Source: Microcella pacifica (GTDB lineage Bacteria > Actinomycetota > Actinomycetes > Actinomycetales > Microbacteriaceae). Taken from it: DNA of 64,000 nucleotides. The translations under genes and the position numbers were made by a program. Below are positions 26,576 through 35,742 of the stretch, piece after piece. Position 1 is the first letter of the stretch. Every line of letters begins with the position of its first letter. Under the pieces are notes generated by a model that had not been told where the DNA came from, did not search any database, and saw only the letters and a list, made by a program, of their open reading frames with translations. The DNA is taken from assembly GCF_009371975.2 (NCBI RefSeq), contig NZ_VIKT02000008.1:355-64354 (forward strand), given 5' to 3'.

Positions 26576-27106
26576 TCAGTGCGGGGTGTCGTCGTCGGTG
26601 AGCAGGCCCTCGAGCGCCGCCCAGCGGGGATCGATCTCGTCGCGGGGCTCTCGCTCGGGTTGATCGGCCAGCTTCTCGCCGGTCTCGGGGTCGAGACCAG
26701 GGCAGTCAGCACGACAGACCGGTTGGAACGGTAGTGCGAGCACCACCGCATCCCGAACCACAGGTTCACAATCCACGTGATCATCGTGAACCGTGTAGTC
26801 GACAGCGTCCTCAGGAGAATACGCGAAAAGCTCCTGGAATTCGAGTTCGAGCGGCTCGGTGACCGGGTCGAGGCAGCGCACGCACTCCCCCGAGGCGACC
26901 GTGCGCACGTCGGCCGACACGAGAATTCCGTCGTGGAGGCCCTCGAGACGCAGGTCGAGCTCGAGCGGCGCGCCCTGCTTCACCACCATCGCGGCCGCGC
27001 CCAATTGCTCGGGTACGGCGAACGACAGCGTCTTCTCGCGCATCTCGCCGGGGCGGTGCACGAGGTCGCGAACGTTGACGCGGTAGGGGGACTGGTCAGC
27101 AGGCAT
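26576..27106 (-). CDS. DUF177 (YceD-like) protein
   Basis: A 176-residue protein of the YceD/DUF177 family, always found before rpmF; it is linked to 23S rRNA metabolism in plants and bacteria. The conserved Cys pair is in ECVRCLDPVTEPLELEF (about residue 75-91), and a second CxxxC is in PVCRADCPGLDPETG. ATG 27106 is only 11 bases after the stop of the aminotransferase gene, so its promoter may lie inside that gene or transcription may run through from the catabolic operon. Confidence 0.9.
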   Translation of the reverse strand: MPADQSPYRVNVRDLVHRPGEMREKTLSFAVPEQLGAAAMVVKQGAPLELDLRLEGLHDGILVSADVRTVASGECVRCLDPVTEPLELEFQELFAYSPEDAVDYTVHDDHVDCEPVVRDAVVLALPFQPVCRADCPGLDPETGEKLADQPEREPRDEIDPRWAALEGLLTDDDTPH

Positions 27107-27117
27107 GGCGCCCGAGT

Positions 27118-28485
27118 CTACGCGGTCGCGACCGCCGTGAAGGCCGCGTCGTAGGCCTCGAGCGCGGTGGCGACCTGCTCGGGGGTCACGATGCACGGGG
27201 GCACGACGTGAATGCGGTTGTCGGCCGCGAACGGAATGACTCCGCGCGCGAGCAGCTCTTTCTTGAGCGCCCCGATCACGGCGGGGCCGACAGGCTCGCG
27301 CGTGCCCGCGTCGGTCACGAGGTCGAGCGCCCAGAACACGCCGAGCCCCCGCACCTCACCGATCATGGGGTGCTTCTCGGCGAGCGCCCGCAGGCCGGGG
27401 CCGAGGTGGTCGGCGCCGATCATCGCGGCATTCTCGATGATGCCCTCCTCGGTCATGGCATCGATCGAGGCGACGATGGAGGCCATCGCGAGGGGGTGAC
27501 CCGAGTAGGTGAGGCCGCCGGGGAACACGCGCTCGTCGAACTCGGCGGCGACGCGCGGCGACATGATGACGCCGCCCGCAGGCACGTAGCCAGAGTTGAC
27601 GCCCTTCGCGAAAGCGATGAGGTCGGGGGTCGCGCGCGACGGGTTGAGCGCCTCGCTCTGCCAGGCGAACCAGTCGCCCGTGCGGCCGAAGCCCGCCATG
27701 ACCTCGTCGGCGATCCACATGATGCCGTACTCGTCGGCGAGCGCGCGCACGCCCTCGAGGTAGCCGGGCGGAGGCAGGAGAACGCCAGCGGTACCGGGAA
27801 CGCTCTCGAGCAGGATCGCGGCGATCGTGCCGGGGCCTTCGGCCTGGATCGTGCGGCGAAGGTGCTGCAGGGCGCGCTCGGTTTCCTGCTCCGGAGTCTC
27901 GGAATGGAACTCGCTGCGGTACAGGAAGGGGCCGAAGAAGTGCACGTGGCCGGTCGCGTACTCGTTGGGCATGCGCCGCCAGTCGCCCGTCGCGACGATC
28001 GCCGAACCCGTGTTGCCGTGGTAGCTGCGGTAGGTGGAGAGCACTTTGTCGCGGCCGGTCGTGAGGCGCGCCATCCGGATCGCGTTCTCGATCGCGTCGG
28101 CACCGCCGTTCGTGAAGAAGACCTTCGCGAAGCCCTCGCCCGCGCGCTCGACGATGCGCTTCGCCGCCTCGCCGCGGGCAAGGTTCGCGGTCGACGGGGC
28201 GACCGTCGCGAGCTCGGCCGCCTGGCGCTGGATCGCCTCGACGACCCGAGGGTGCGAGTGCCCGATGTTGGTGTTGACGAGCTGGCACGAGAAGTCGAGC
28301 CACCTGGTGCCGTCGTAGTCCCAGACCTCACACCCGGCAGCACCAGCCACCACGAGCGGCTGCAGGGCGGCCTGGGCGCTCCACGAGTGGAAGACGTACT
28401 GCTTGTCGAGCGCGAGGGCGCGAGCGCCGTCGGCGGGGTCGAGGGCGGGTGCAACAGAGTGTGACCGGGTCTGGGTGTCGGTCAT
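27118..28485 (-). CDS. Class III aminotransferase, probable beta-alanine transaminase
   Basis: A 455-residue PLP-dependent omega-aminotransferase. The PLP lysine is in LIAFAKGVNSGYVPAGG, the cofactor Asp in MWIADEVMAGFGRTGDW, and the phosphate-binding region in FFTNGGADAIENAIRMAR. In pyrimidine breakdown such enzymes move the amino group of beta-alanine to pyruvate or 2-oxoglutarate, which fits the dihydropyrimidinase and ureidopropionase genes upstream. Substrate is inferred from context only. It is the last gene of the minus-strand cluster. A strong hairpin lies between it and the preceding binding-protein gene, so it may have its own level of expression. Confidence 0.85.
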   Translation of the reverse strand: MTDTQTRSHSVAPALDPADGARALALDKQYVFHSWSAQAALQPLVVAGAAGCEVWDYDGTRWLDFSCQLVNTNIGHSHPRVVEAIQRQAAELATVAPSTANLARGEAAKRIVERAGEGFAKVFFTNGGADAIENAIRMARLTTGRDKVLSTYRSYHGNTGSAIVATGDWRRMPNEYATGHVHFFGPFLYRSEFHSETPEQETERALQHLRRTIQAEGPGTIAAILLESVPGTAGVLLPPPGYLEGVRALADEYGIMWIADEVMAGFGRTGDWFAWQSEALNPSRATPDLIAFAKGVNSGYVPAGGVIMSPRVAAEFDERVFPGGLTYSGHPLAMASIVASIDAMTEEGIIENAAMIGADHLGPGLRALAEKHPMIGEVRGLGVFWALDLVTDAGTREPVGPAVIGALKKELLARGVIPFAADNRIHVVPPCIVTPEQVATALEAYDAAFTAVATA

Positions 28486-28546
28486 GGCTATCGATTCCTT
28501 GATGTCGGCGGTGACGGTGGCGAGATCATTATCCTCCCGGGATGCC

Positions 28547-28583
28547 CGAAGCCGGGCCGCGCACTCGCGCGAGCCCGGCTTCG
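28547..28583 (-). terminator. Hairpin between binding-protein and aminotransferase genes
   Basis: The arms CGAAGCCGGGC and GCCCGGCTTCG pair perfectly over 11 bp with a 15-base loop. It begins 13 bases past the stop of the ABC binding-protein gene, in the 111-bp gap before the aminotransferase. It could be a terminator or an mRNA-stabilising hairpin that lowers expression of the aminotransferase relative to the transporter. Confidence 0.55.
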
Positions 28584-28596
28584 AACCGTGAGGCGG

Positions 28597-29745
28597 CTAG
28601 TTGCCGCCCTCGAGCAGCTCGACCTCGATGGGCGTGAAGCTGTCACCCGTGATGTCGAACCCTTCGGCCTCGAGCTCGGCGAGCGCCTGCTCGATGTACT
28701 CGTTGGTCCACGCGCTCGCCGGCGGCTCCTCGGTGATGAGGCTCGCGCCCGACTCGTTGACGGCGCTCAGGGCCGCCGCGACGGTCGCGTCGAAGGCGGC
28801 CTCATCGATGTAGCCGATGCCGTTCGGGGCCGGCCAGATGAGCTTGTTGGTCTCGTTCACCATCCACAGCTCGTGGCTGGGGCCCCAGCCGGAGCCCGCG
28901 TCGATCGTGATCTGCGCCGCCTCCTCGGGGCTCTCGGCCGCGAAGATCCAGCCCTTGATGACGGCCTTGAGGAATGCGACGGTCGTCTCCTGGTAGTCGG
29001 CATCGCTCTCGAGCCGCTCGGTGTCGGCCCAGATCGCGTCCTGCAGCATGGCACCCACGGTGTCCTCGTAGCTGATGACCGTGAAGTCGTCGGCCGTGTA
29101 GAGCTCACCGGTCTCGGGGTCGACCGCCTCGAGCAGCTGCGCGTACTCGTTGTAGGTCATCGCCTGGGCGGCGTCGATGTCTCCCGCGAGGAACGCGTTC
29201 ATGTTGAAGTCCTGCGTGATGATCTCGACCGTGGAGGCGTCGAGGCCCTCCTCGGCCATGGCCGCGAAGATCTCCCACTCGTTGCCGAACCCCCACGAGC
29301 CGATCTTCTTGCCCTCGAAGTCGGCGACCGAGGAGATGTCTCCGTCGGCCCACGCAACCTGGAGGGTGCCGGAGCGCTGGAAGATCTGCGCGATGTTGGT
29401 GACGTTCGCGCCGGCCTCGATCGAGCCGAGCACCTTGGGCACCCAGGCGATCGCGTAGTCGACGTCGCCGTTGGCGAGAGCGTCCTGCGGCACGATGTCA
29501 CCACCCGACGGGATGATCTCGACATCGAGCCCGGCCTCCTCGAAATAGCCCTGCTCCTGCGCGGCGAAGTAGCCCGCGAACTGGCCCTGAGGCAGCCACT
29601 GCAGCTGCAGCGTGACCGGCGTGAGCTCCTCGCCCGAGTCAGCCTCCGGGGCCTCCTCGGTCGTGGCGCAGGCGGTGAGCACGAGCGCGGCGCTGAGGCC
29701 GAGCGCGCTGAACGTCGCGAGGCGACGATGGCGGTTGTTCATCAT
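28597..29745 (-). CDS. ABC transporter substrate-binding lipoprotein (NMT1/THI5-like)
   Basis: A 382-residue periplasmic-type binding protein held by a lipid anchor: signal peptide with lipobox LTAC at about residue 26. LQLQWLPQGQFAGYFAAQEQ is the classic NMT1/SsuA-type start, followed by GLDVEIIPSGGDIVPQDAL. Relatives bind thiamine-pyrimidine precursors, riboflavin, hydantoins or similar ring compounds. Given the catabolic genes beside it, a pyrimidine or hydantoin ligand is likely but not shown. The gene lies after the ATPase and two permeases and is separated by 83 bp from the second permease. Confidence 0.87.
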   Translation of the reverse strand: MMNNRHRRLATFSALGLSAALVLTACATTEEAPEADSGEELTPVTLQLQWLPQGQFAGYFAAQEQGYFEEAGLDVEIIPSGGDIVPQDALANGDVDYAIAWVPKVLGSIEAGANVTNIAQIFQRSGTLQVAWADGDISSVADFEGKKIGSWGFGNEWEIFAAMAEEGLDASTVEIITQDFNMNAFLAGDIDAAQAMTYNEYAQLLEAVDPETGELYTADDFTVISYEDTVGAMLQDAIWADTERLESDADYQETTVAFLKAVIKGWIFAAESPEEAAQITIDAGSGWGPSHELWMVNETNKLIWPAPNGIGYIDEAAFDATVAAALSAVNESGASLITEEPPASAWTNEYIEQALAELEAEGFDITGDSFTPIEVELLEGGN

Positions 29746-29828
29746 GTGCTGTGTCCTTTCGTGTTCTCGACGGTGCTGGTGTGGTGCAGGGTCGGCCCCG
29801 AGCGTGTCGGGGACCTCGTGTGGTCACG

Positions 29829-30638
29829 TCACCGTCGACGAGAGACCAGTCGTTCGAGCCCCGAGGCGACGAGCGAGAACGCCAGCCCGAGGATGATCGC
29901 GGCGACCACATAGGCCCACGCGCGCGGGTACGCGCTCGAGGCCGCCGAGGTGGAGATGAGGCCGCCGAGGCCGCCGCGCGGGCCGCCAAAGTACTCGGCG
30001 ACGAGGGCCGAGATGACGGCGAGCGAGGAGGCGAGGCGGATGCCCGTGAAGGTGAAGGGCGCCGCCGTGCGCAGAGTGATGGTGCGCATGATCTGCGCAT
30101 TACTCGCGGCGTAGCTGCGCATGAGGTCGCGGTGCACGGGCTGCGTCTGCCGCAGACCCCGCGCGGTGTTCAGGAAGACCGGCACGAAGGCGGCGAGCGC
30201 CGCGATGAGCTGGCGGCCGGTCTGCGAGTCGGCGCCGAACATCGTGTTGAGGACCGGGGCGAGCGCGACGATAGGGATGACTGCGAGCGCAGCGACGATG
30301 GGAGCGAGCATCCCGTCGAGGGATCGGCGCGTCGACGCGACGAGCGCCGAAATGATGCCGATGAGGGTGCCCGCGACGAGGCCGACGAGGGCGTTGAGGC
30401 CCGTGATCGCGCCCGCACTCACCATCGACGGCCAGAACTCGACGATCTCGGCTCCGATCGCGGCCGGGCTCGGCAGCAGGTACGCCTCGACGAGTCCGCT
30501 GCCCGCGATGAGCTGCCACACGGCGACGACGCTCACCCCGAGCACGATCGGGGCGACCGCCCGCGCCGTCCCCCCGGAGCCCCACGCGGCCCCCGGGGGC
30601 CGCCCACGTGGCGGTGCGATCGTGGCCGCGCCCGTCAT
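29829..30638 (-). CDS. ABC transporter permease (second of two)
   Basis: A 269-residue BPD-type inner-membrane protein with about six helices. The EAA-like loop lies around MRSYAASNAQIMRTITLRTA, where the ATPase docks. The N-terminal 25 residues are Pro/Gly-rich and cytoplasmic. The start overlaps the ATPase stop by four bases (ATGA at 30635-30638). It differs from the other permease of the same operon, so the channel is probably a heterodimer, as in riboflavin- and HMP-type transporters. Confidence 0.88.
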   Translation of the reverse strand: MTGAATIAPPRGRPPGAAWGSGGTARAVAPIVLGVSVVAVWQLIAGSGLVEAYLLPSPAAIGAEIVEFWPSMVSAGAITGLNALVGLVAGTLIGIISALVASTRRSLDGMLAPIVAALAVIPIVALAPVLNTMFGADSQTGRQLIAALAAFVPVFLNTARGLRQTQPVHRDLMRSYAASNAQIMRTITLRTAAPFTFTGIRLASSLAVISALVAEYFGGPRGGLGGLISTSAASSAYPRAWAYVVAAIILGLAFSLVASGLERLVSRRR

Positions 30639-31459
30639 CGGTTCTCCACGCCTCGGGCACTCGACGCCGGCGCTCCCCCGTGCAGTGCCTCGCGCACGGC
30701 CGTGATCATCTCGAAGAACGCGCCGTCTTCGCGCAGGTCGTCGGCGCGACTCGCGGTGCTGCCGAGTGCCATCGGCACGACCGCAGCGATACGGCCCGGG
30801 CGTGGCGACATGACGACGACGCGATCGCTCAGGTAGACCGCCTCGGGGATCGAGTGCGTGACGAACACCACGGCGGCACCCGTCTCGGCACTGATGCGCA
30901 GCAGCTCCGTCTGCATGTACTCGCGCGTCATCTCGTCGAGGGCACCGAAGGGCTCATCCATGAGCAGCAGCTCGGGCTTCTTCGCGAGGGCGCGGGCGAT
31001 CGCCACGCGCTGCTGCATGCCGCCCGAGAGCTCGTCGGGGTAGCGGTCGCCGAAGTCGTCGAGGCCGACGAGCGCGATGAGCTCGGCGACCCTCTCGCGC
31101 GTCTCGACGCTGCTCGAGCCGTGCAGCTCCAGGGGCAAGGCGATGTTCGCGGCGACCGAGCGCCAGGGCAGCAGCCCTGCCTGCTGGAAGGCGATGCCGT
31201 ACTTCTGGTCGACGCGCGCCTGATGAGCACTCGTGCCGAACACCTCCACTGAACCGCTCGACGGGGTGTCGAGGTCGGCGATGAGCCGCAGCAGGGTGCT
31301 CTTGCCGCAGCCGGAGGGGCCGATGAGCGAGACGAACTCGCCCGGCTCGACCACGAGATCGATGCCGGAGAGCGCGACGACCTGCCCAGCCGCCGCCTCG
31401 AAGACCTTGTCGACGGCCGTCACGGTCACGGCGTCGGTGGTGATCACTGACTCGGTCAT
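30635..31459 (-). CDS. ABC transporter ATP-binding protein
   Basis: A 274-residue ATPase of the nitrate/sulfonate/taurine (SsuB/TauB) group. Walker A is GPSGCGKST (about 47-55), the Q-loop is [12 protein letters not shown], the signature is [15 protein letters not shown], Walker B is [13 protein letters not shown], and the switch His is in [16 protein letters not shown]. Start ATG 31459 overlaps the upstream permease stop by four bases, and its own stop overlaps the downstream permease start, so both neighbours are translationally coupled. Confidence 0.93.
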   Translation of the reverse strand: MTESVITTDAVTVTAVDKVFEAAAGQVVALSGIDLVVEPGEFVSLIGPSGCGKSTLLRLIADLDTPSSGSVEVFGTSAHQARVDQKYGIAFQQAGLLPWRSVAANIALPLELHGSSSVETRERVAELIALVGLDDFGDRYPDELSGGMQQRVAIARALAKKPELLLMDEPFGALDEMTREYMQTELLRISAETGAAVVFVTHSIPEAVYLSDRVVVMSPRPGRIAAVVPMALGSTASRADDLREDGAFFEMITAVREALHGGAPASSARGVENR

Positions 31460-32391
31460 GATGCGTCCTCTGTGCGTCGATAGTTGCGGGCGAGAGCGCC
31501 CATGAGCGCGACCGATCCGGCGGCGATGAGCCCGAGCGCGATCGCGCCGAGGATCGGCGCCCAGGCCTTGGCGGGGTCGCCGCTCGCCTGGCCGGCGTAC
31601 TGGATGACGAGGCGCCCGATGCCGCCCTGCAGTCCCGTCGAGACCTCGGCCACGACGGCGCCGACGACGGCGTTCGCTGCAGCGAGACGCAGTGCCGGCA
31701 GGAGGTACGGCACGGCGGCCGGTATGCGCAGGTAGCGCATCGTCTGCCACCAGCCGACCGAGTAGCTGCGCATGAGCTCAAGGTGCAGTCGGTCGGGCGA
31801 CTGGAACCCCTTGAGGGCGCCGACAGCCACCGGGAAGAACGCGAGGTAGCTCGCGATGACGGCCACCGACATCCAGTCCTGCCACTCGAAGGCACCGATC
31901 TCGATGCGCGACCCCCAGCTCTTGACGACGGGGGCGAAGGCGATGAGCGGCACCGTCTGGCTGAGGATGATCCACGGCAGAGCGGCCGACTCGGCGAGGC
32001 GCCAGCGCTGCATGACGAGGGCGAGCAGCAGTCCGACCGTGACGCCGACGATCCACCCTGCCGCCGCGATGCCGAGCGTGAGACTTGCCGCGATCGCGAC
32101 CTCGAGCCACAGCACGCGCGCGCCCTCGGCCCGCGTCACGGGCTCGAACAGGCGGCCGGCGGTCTCCCAGATGTGCGGCATGGCGAGGTCGCTCGTGCGC
32201 GGCAGCACGCGCACCTCGCCGATCACGAGGCCGTCGGCCGGCCCGAGGAGCTTGTAGAGCTCCCAGAGCGCGGCGAGCGCGGCAAGCCCGAGCGCCCCGA
32301 AGCCCCACGCGCGAGCACGCGCCCGTGAGGCCGGGGGCGCCGTGCGCGTGCGTCGCGAGGGCGCACGTGCGACGGTGGCGGCCTGCATCAT
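31456..32391 (-). CDS. ABC transporter permease (first of two)
   Basis: A 311-residue permease with a basic N-terminal tail (about 1-30), one helix at 31-50, an extracytoplasmic stretch, and five further helices. The EAA-like loop is near residue 205-228 in ELMRSYSVGWWQTMRYLRIP. It resembles SsuC/ThiX-type permeases. ATG 32391 (or the adjacent ATG 32388) overlaps the TGA of the LLM oxidoreductase gene. It pairs with the permease at 29829-30638. Confidence 0.88.
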   Translation of the reverse strand: MMQAATVARAPSRRTRTAPPASRARARAWGFGALGLAALAALWELYKLLGPADGLVIGEVRVLPRTSDLAMPHIWETAGRLFEPVTRAEGARVLWLEVAIAASLTLGIAAAGWIVGVTVGLLLALVMQRWRLAESAALPWIILSQTVPLIAFAPVVKSWGSRIEIGAFEWQDWMSVAVIASYLAFFPVAVGALKGFQSPDRLHLELMRSYSVGWWQTMRYLRIPAAVPYLLPALRLAAANAVVGAVVAEVSTGLQGGIGRLVIQYAGQASGDPAKAWAPILGAIALGLIAAGSVALMGALARNYRRTEDAS

Positions 32392-33404
32392 ACCTTGGCC
32401 TGTTTGGAGCCGTTCACCGCCGGGATCACGTGCTCGCCGTAGACGCGCAGCGTCTCCTCCTTGTTGTCGTGCTGGAGGTAGCCCGCGAACTGGTCGACAC
32501 CGAGCTCGCGCAGAGCCTCGAGCTTCTCGATGTGCTCCTTCGCGGTGCCGAGCACGCAGAAGCGGTCCACGATCTCGTCGGGCACGAAGTCGACGTGGTC
32601 GTTGCCCGCCTTGCCGTGCGAGTTGTAGTCGTAGCTCTCGCGGCCCGCGATGTAGTCGGTGAGTGCGGTGGGCACGGTCGACCCTGCCCCGTGCTTGGCG
32701 ACGATGTCGGCGACGTGGTTGCCGACCATGCCGCCGAACCAGCGCACCTGGTTGCGCATGTGATCCCAGTCGTCCCCGATGTACATGGGAGCGGCCGCGC
32801 AGAACTTCACCGAGTAGGGGTCGCGGCCGGCGTTGTCGGCAGCGGTGCGCACCGACTCGATCATCCACTTCGCGATGTCGAGGTCGGCGAGCTGCAGGAT
32901 GAAGCCGTCGCCGACTTCGCCCGTGAGCTTCAGCGCCAACGGCCCGTACGCCGCCACCCAGACCTCGAGCTCGCTGCCGTGGCTCCACGGCAACTGCAGC
33001 GTCGAGCCGTTGTACTCCACGGGCCGCGAGTTGCCGAGCTCGCGGATGACGTGGATCGACTCACGCAGCTCGGCCAGCGTGGTGGGCTTGCCGTTCGTGA
33101 CGCGCACGGCGGAGTCGCCTCGACCGATTCCGCACGCCGTGCGATTGCCGTACATCTCGTTGAGCGTCGCGAAGACGCTCGCCGTGACCGTCCAGTCGCG
33201 CGTCGCGGGGTTCGTGACGAACGGGCCGACCGTGATGCGGTTCGTCTCGGCCAGGATCGCCGAGTAGATCACGTAGGGCTCCTGCCACAGGATGTGGCTG
33301 TCGAAGGTCCACACGTGACTGAACCCGTACTGCTCGGCGAGCTTGGCGAGGTGCACCGTGCGGCTGGCGGGCGGGTTGGTCTGCAGAACAGCGCCGAAAT
33401 CCAT
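32388..33404 (-). CDS. LLM-class flavin/F420-dependent oxidoreductase
   Basis: A 338-residue (beta/alpha)8 luciferase-like protein. It begins MDFGAVLQTNPPASRTVHLA and has EQYGFSHVWTFDSHILW, TRDWTVTASVFATLNEMYGN, and CGIGRGDSAVRVTNGKP, which carry the cofactor-pocket positions of the LLM fold. From memory it matches a subgroup (TIGR03842) named F420-dependent that travels with hydantoinase and aminotransferase genes. ATG 33404 has AGGAAGAG in front. It lies between the hydantoinase and the transporter and divergent to F420 biosynthesis genes. The likely job is reduction or oxidation of the ring substrate, such as uracil to dihydrouracil with F420H2; this is inference. Confidence 0.82.
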   Translation of the reverse strand: MDFGAVLQTNPPASRTVHLAKLAEQYGFSHVWTFDSHILWQEPYVIYSAILAETNRITVGPFVTNPATRDWTVTASVFATLNEMYGNRTACGIGRGDSAVRVTNGKPTTLAELRESIHVIRELGNSRPVEYNGSTLQLPWSHGSELEVWVAAYGPLALKLTGEVGDGFILQLADLDIAKWMIESVRTAADNAGRDPYSVKFCAAAPMYIGDDWDHMRNQVRWFGGMVGNHVADIVAKHGAGSTVPTALTDYIAGRESYDYNSHGKAGNDHVDFVPDEIVDRFCVLGTAKEHIEKLEALRELGVDQFAGYLQHDNKEETLRVYGEHVIPAVNGSKQAKV

Positions 33405-33433
33405 GGATGCTCTTCCTCTCGGTATTCCGGAAC

Positions 33434-34897
33434 TCAGACGAGGTACTGGCTCAGGCCGCGGCGCAGGTACTGCCCATGGCCGGCCCGCCCGTGGTAGGCG
33501 TCGTCCTGGATGACGACCGAGCCGCGGGAGATGACCGTGTCGACCTTCCCGTCGATCTCGAAGCCCTCCCACGCGGCGTGGTCCATGTTCATGTGGTGCT
33601 TCTTGCCCGTGGGGTTGCCGTCGTCGTCGACGTCCATGCCGATCGACGTGTGGCCGTTCGGGTCGTAGACGACGATGTCGGCGTCGGCGCCGGGAGCGAT
33701 GACACCCTTCTTGCCGTAGAGGCCGAACATGCGCGCCGGCGTGGTCGAGGTGATCTCGACCCAGCGCTCGAGCGTGATCTGGCCGGTGACGACCCCCTGG
33801 TACATGAGGTCCATGCGGTGCTCGACCGAGCCGATGCCGTTGGGGATCTTCGAGAAGTTGCCGAGCCCGAGCTCCTTCTGGTCCTTCATGCAGAACGGGC
33901 AGTGGTCGGTCGACACCATCTGGATGTCGTTGGTGCGCAACGACTGCCACATGTGGTCCTGGTGCCCCTCCGCCTTCGAGCGCAGCGGCGTCGAGCACAC
34001 CCACTTGGCGCCCTCGAAGGCGCCGTACTTCTCGCTCACGGCCCCGAGCTGCTCCTCGAGCGAGAGGTAGAGGTACTGCGGGCACGTCTCGCCGAAGACG
34101 TTCTGCCCGTGGTCGCGGGCGGCGGCGAGCTGCTCGACGGCCTGCTTGGCGCTCACGTGCACGACGTAGAGGGGCGCTCCCGTGAGGTTGGCGAGCATGA
34201 TGGCGCGGTGCGTCGCCTCCTCCTCCATCTGCCAGGCGCGGGCGACCCCGTGGAAGTACGGGTCGGTCTTGCCCTGCGCGAGCAGCTGCTCGACGAGCAC
34301 GTCGATCGCTGGCCCGTTCTCGGCATGCATCATCGTCATGAGCCCGGTGTCGGCGGCGACCTGCATCGCGCGGAGGATCTGCGCGTCGTCGGCGTAGAAG
34401 ACGCCGGGATACGCCATGAACATCTTGTAGCTCGTGATGCCCTCGTCGATGAGCTTCGGCAGGGCATCCAGAGCGTCGGCGTCGACGCCGCCCACGATCT
34501 GGTGGAACCCGTAGTCGATCGCGCAGTTGCCTGCCGCCTTCTCGTGCCAGGCCGCGAGCCCGTCGAAGACCTTCTGGCCGGCCGTCTGCACGGCGAAGTC
34601 GATGATGCTCGTGGTGCCGCCCCAGGCGGCGGCGCGCGTGCCGGTCTCGAACGTGTCGATCGCCGCCGTGCCGCCGAACGGCAGCTCCATGTGCGTGTGG
34701 GCGTCGATGCCGCCGGGGATGACGTACTTGCCCGTCGCATCGATGACCGTGTCGACCGAGCCGGAAAGGTCGTGGCCGAGCAGGGTCGAGCCGGGGCTGA
34801 GGACGGCGAAGATGGTCTCGCCGTCGACGAGGACGTCGGCCTGGCCGCGGCCCGTCGCGCTCACGACGGTGCCGCCGGTGATGAGTGTCGTCGTCAT
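33434..34897 (-). CDS. Dihydropyrimidinase / D-hydantoinase
   Basis: A 487-residue amidohydrolase that opens the ring of dihydrouracil or hydantoins. The binuclear metal site is visible: HTHMELPFGG, carbamylated Lys in ITSYKMFMAYPG, His in MMHAENG and VVHVSAKQA, and Asp in MVSTDHCPF. SRGSVVIQD and the C-terminal strand are typical. The protein stays close to family length. ATG 34897 overlaps the TGA of the nitrilase gene by four bases. Its product (an N-carbamoyl compound) is the substrate of that nitrilase. Confidence 0.92.
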   Translation of the reverse strand: MTTTLITGGTVVSATGRGQADVLVDGETIFAVLSPGSTLLGHDLSGSVDTVIDATGKYVIPGGIDAHTHMELPFGGTAAIDTFETGTRAAAWGGTTSIIDFAVQTAGQKVFDGLAAWHEKAAGNCAIDYGFHQIVGGVDADALDALPKLIDEGITSYKMFMAYPGVFYADDAQILRAMQVAADTGLMTMMHAENGPAIDVLVEQLLAQGKTDPYFHGVARAWQMEEEATHRAIMLANLTGAPLYVVHVSAKQAVEQLAAARDHGQNVFGETCPQYLYLSLEEQLGAVSEKYGAFEGAKWVCSTPLRSKAEGHQDHMWQSLRTNDIQMVSTDHCPFCMKDQKELGLGNFSKIPNGIGSVEHRMDLMYQGVVTGQITLERWVEITSTTPARMFGLYGKKGVIAPGADADIVVYDPNGHTSIGMDVDDDGNPTGKKHHMNMDHAAWEGFEIDGKVDTVISRGSVVIQDDAYHGRAGHGQYLRRGLSQYLV

Positions 34898-35742
34898 GGC
34901 TTCACCACCGCCGTGTAGGAGTCGGGCCGACGATCGCGGTAGAACTGCCAGTTGTCGCGCACCGTCTGGATGAGGTCGAGGTCGAGGTCGCGGATGAGCA
35001 CCTCTTCGTGCTCGGAGGAGCCGAGGGCGCCCACGTAGTTGCCCTGCGGGTCGACGACCTGGCTCGTGCCGTAGAAGAACACGGCGTCGTCGCCGTACTC
35101 GTTGTCTTCGAGGCCGACGCGGTTGGGGGCGAGCACGTAGTACTGGTTGGCGACGGCGGCGGCGGGCTGCTCGATCTCCCACAGGCGGTTGGAGAGCCCT
35201 GGCTTGGTCGCGTTGGGGTTGAAGACCATCTCGGCGCCGTTCAGGCCGAGCTCGCGCCACCCTTCGGGGAAGTGCCGGTCGTAGCAGATGTAGACGCCGA
35301 CACGGCCGACGGCGGTGTCGAAGACGGGGTAGCCGAGGTTGCCGGGGCGGAAGTAGAACTTCTCCCAGAACTTGTCGAGGTGCGGGATGTGGTGCTTGCG
35401 GTACGAGCCGAGGATGGTGCCGTCGGCGTCGACGACGACGGCGGTGTTGTAGTAGATGCCGGTGCCGTCCTCCTCGTAGATGGGCAGGATCATGACCATG
35501 CTGAGCTCTTTCGCGAGGGCGGCGAAGCGCTGCACGATGGGGCCGTCGGCGGGCTCGGCGTAGCGGTAGTACTTCGCATCCTGCGTGATGCCGAAGTAGG
35601 GGCCGTAGAACAGCTCCTGGAAGCAGATGATCTGCGCTCCGTCGGCGGCCGCGTCGCGTGCGAACTGCTCGTGCTTGTTGAGCATCGACTCCTTGTCACC
35701 CGTCCAGGTGGTCTGAGTGATGGCTGCCCGAATGGTGGTCAT
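34894..35742 (-). CDS. Nitrilase-family N-carbamoyl amidohydrolase (beta-ureidopropionase-like)
   Basis: A 282-residue carbon-nitrogen hydrolase. The triad is seen as Glu in IICFQELFYGPYFG, Lys in GSYRKHHIPHLDKFWEKFYF, and Cys in VGVYICYDRHFPEGWRELG. This arrangement is close to beta-ureidopropionases and N-carbamoyl-D-amino-acid hydrolases, which release CO2, ammonia and beta-alanine or an amino acid. ATG 35742 is chosen because AAAGGGGAAG stands before it. It is the first gene of the eight-gene cluster, and its stop overlaps the hydantoinase start. Confidence 0.9.
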   Translation of the reverse strand: MTTIRAAITQTTWTGDKESMLNKHEQFARDAAADGAQIICFQELFYGPYFGITQDAKYYRYAEPADGPIVQRFAALAKELSMVMILPIYEEDGTGIYYNTAVVVDADGTILGSYRKHHIPHLDKFWEKFYFRPGNLGYPVFDTAVGRVGVYICYDRHFPEGWRELGLNGAEMVFNPNATKPGLSNRLWEIEQPAAAVANQYYVLAPNRVGLEDNEYGDDAVFFYGTSQVVDPQGNYVGALGSSEHEEVLIRDLDLDLIQTVRDNWQFYRDRRPDSYTAVVKP

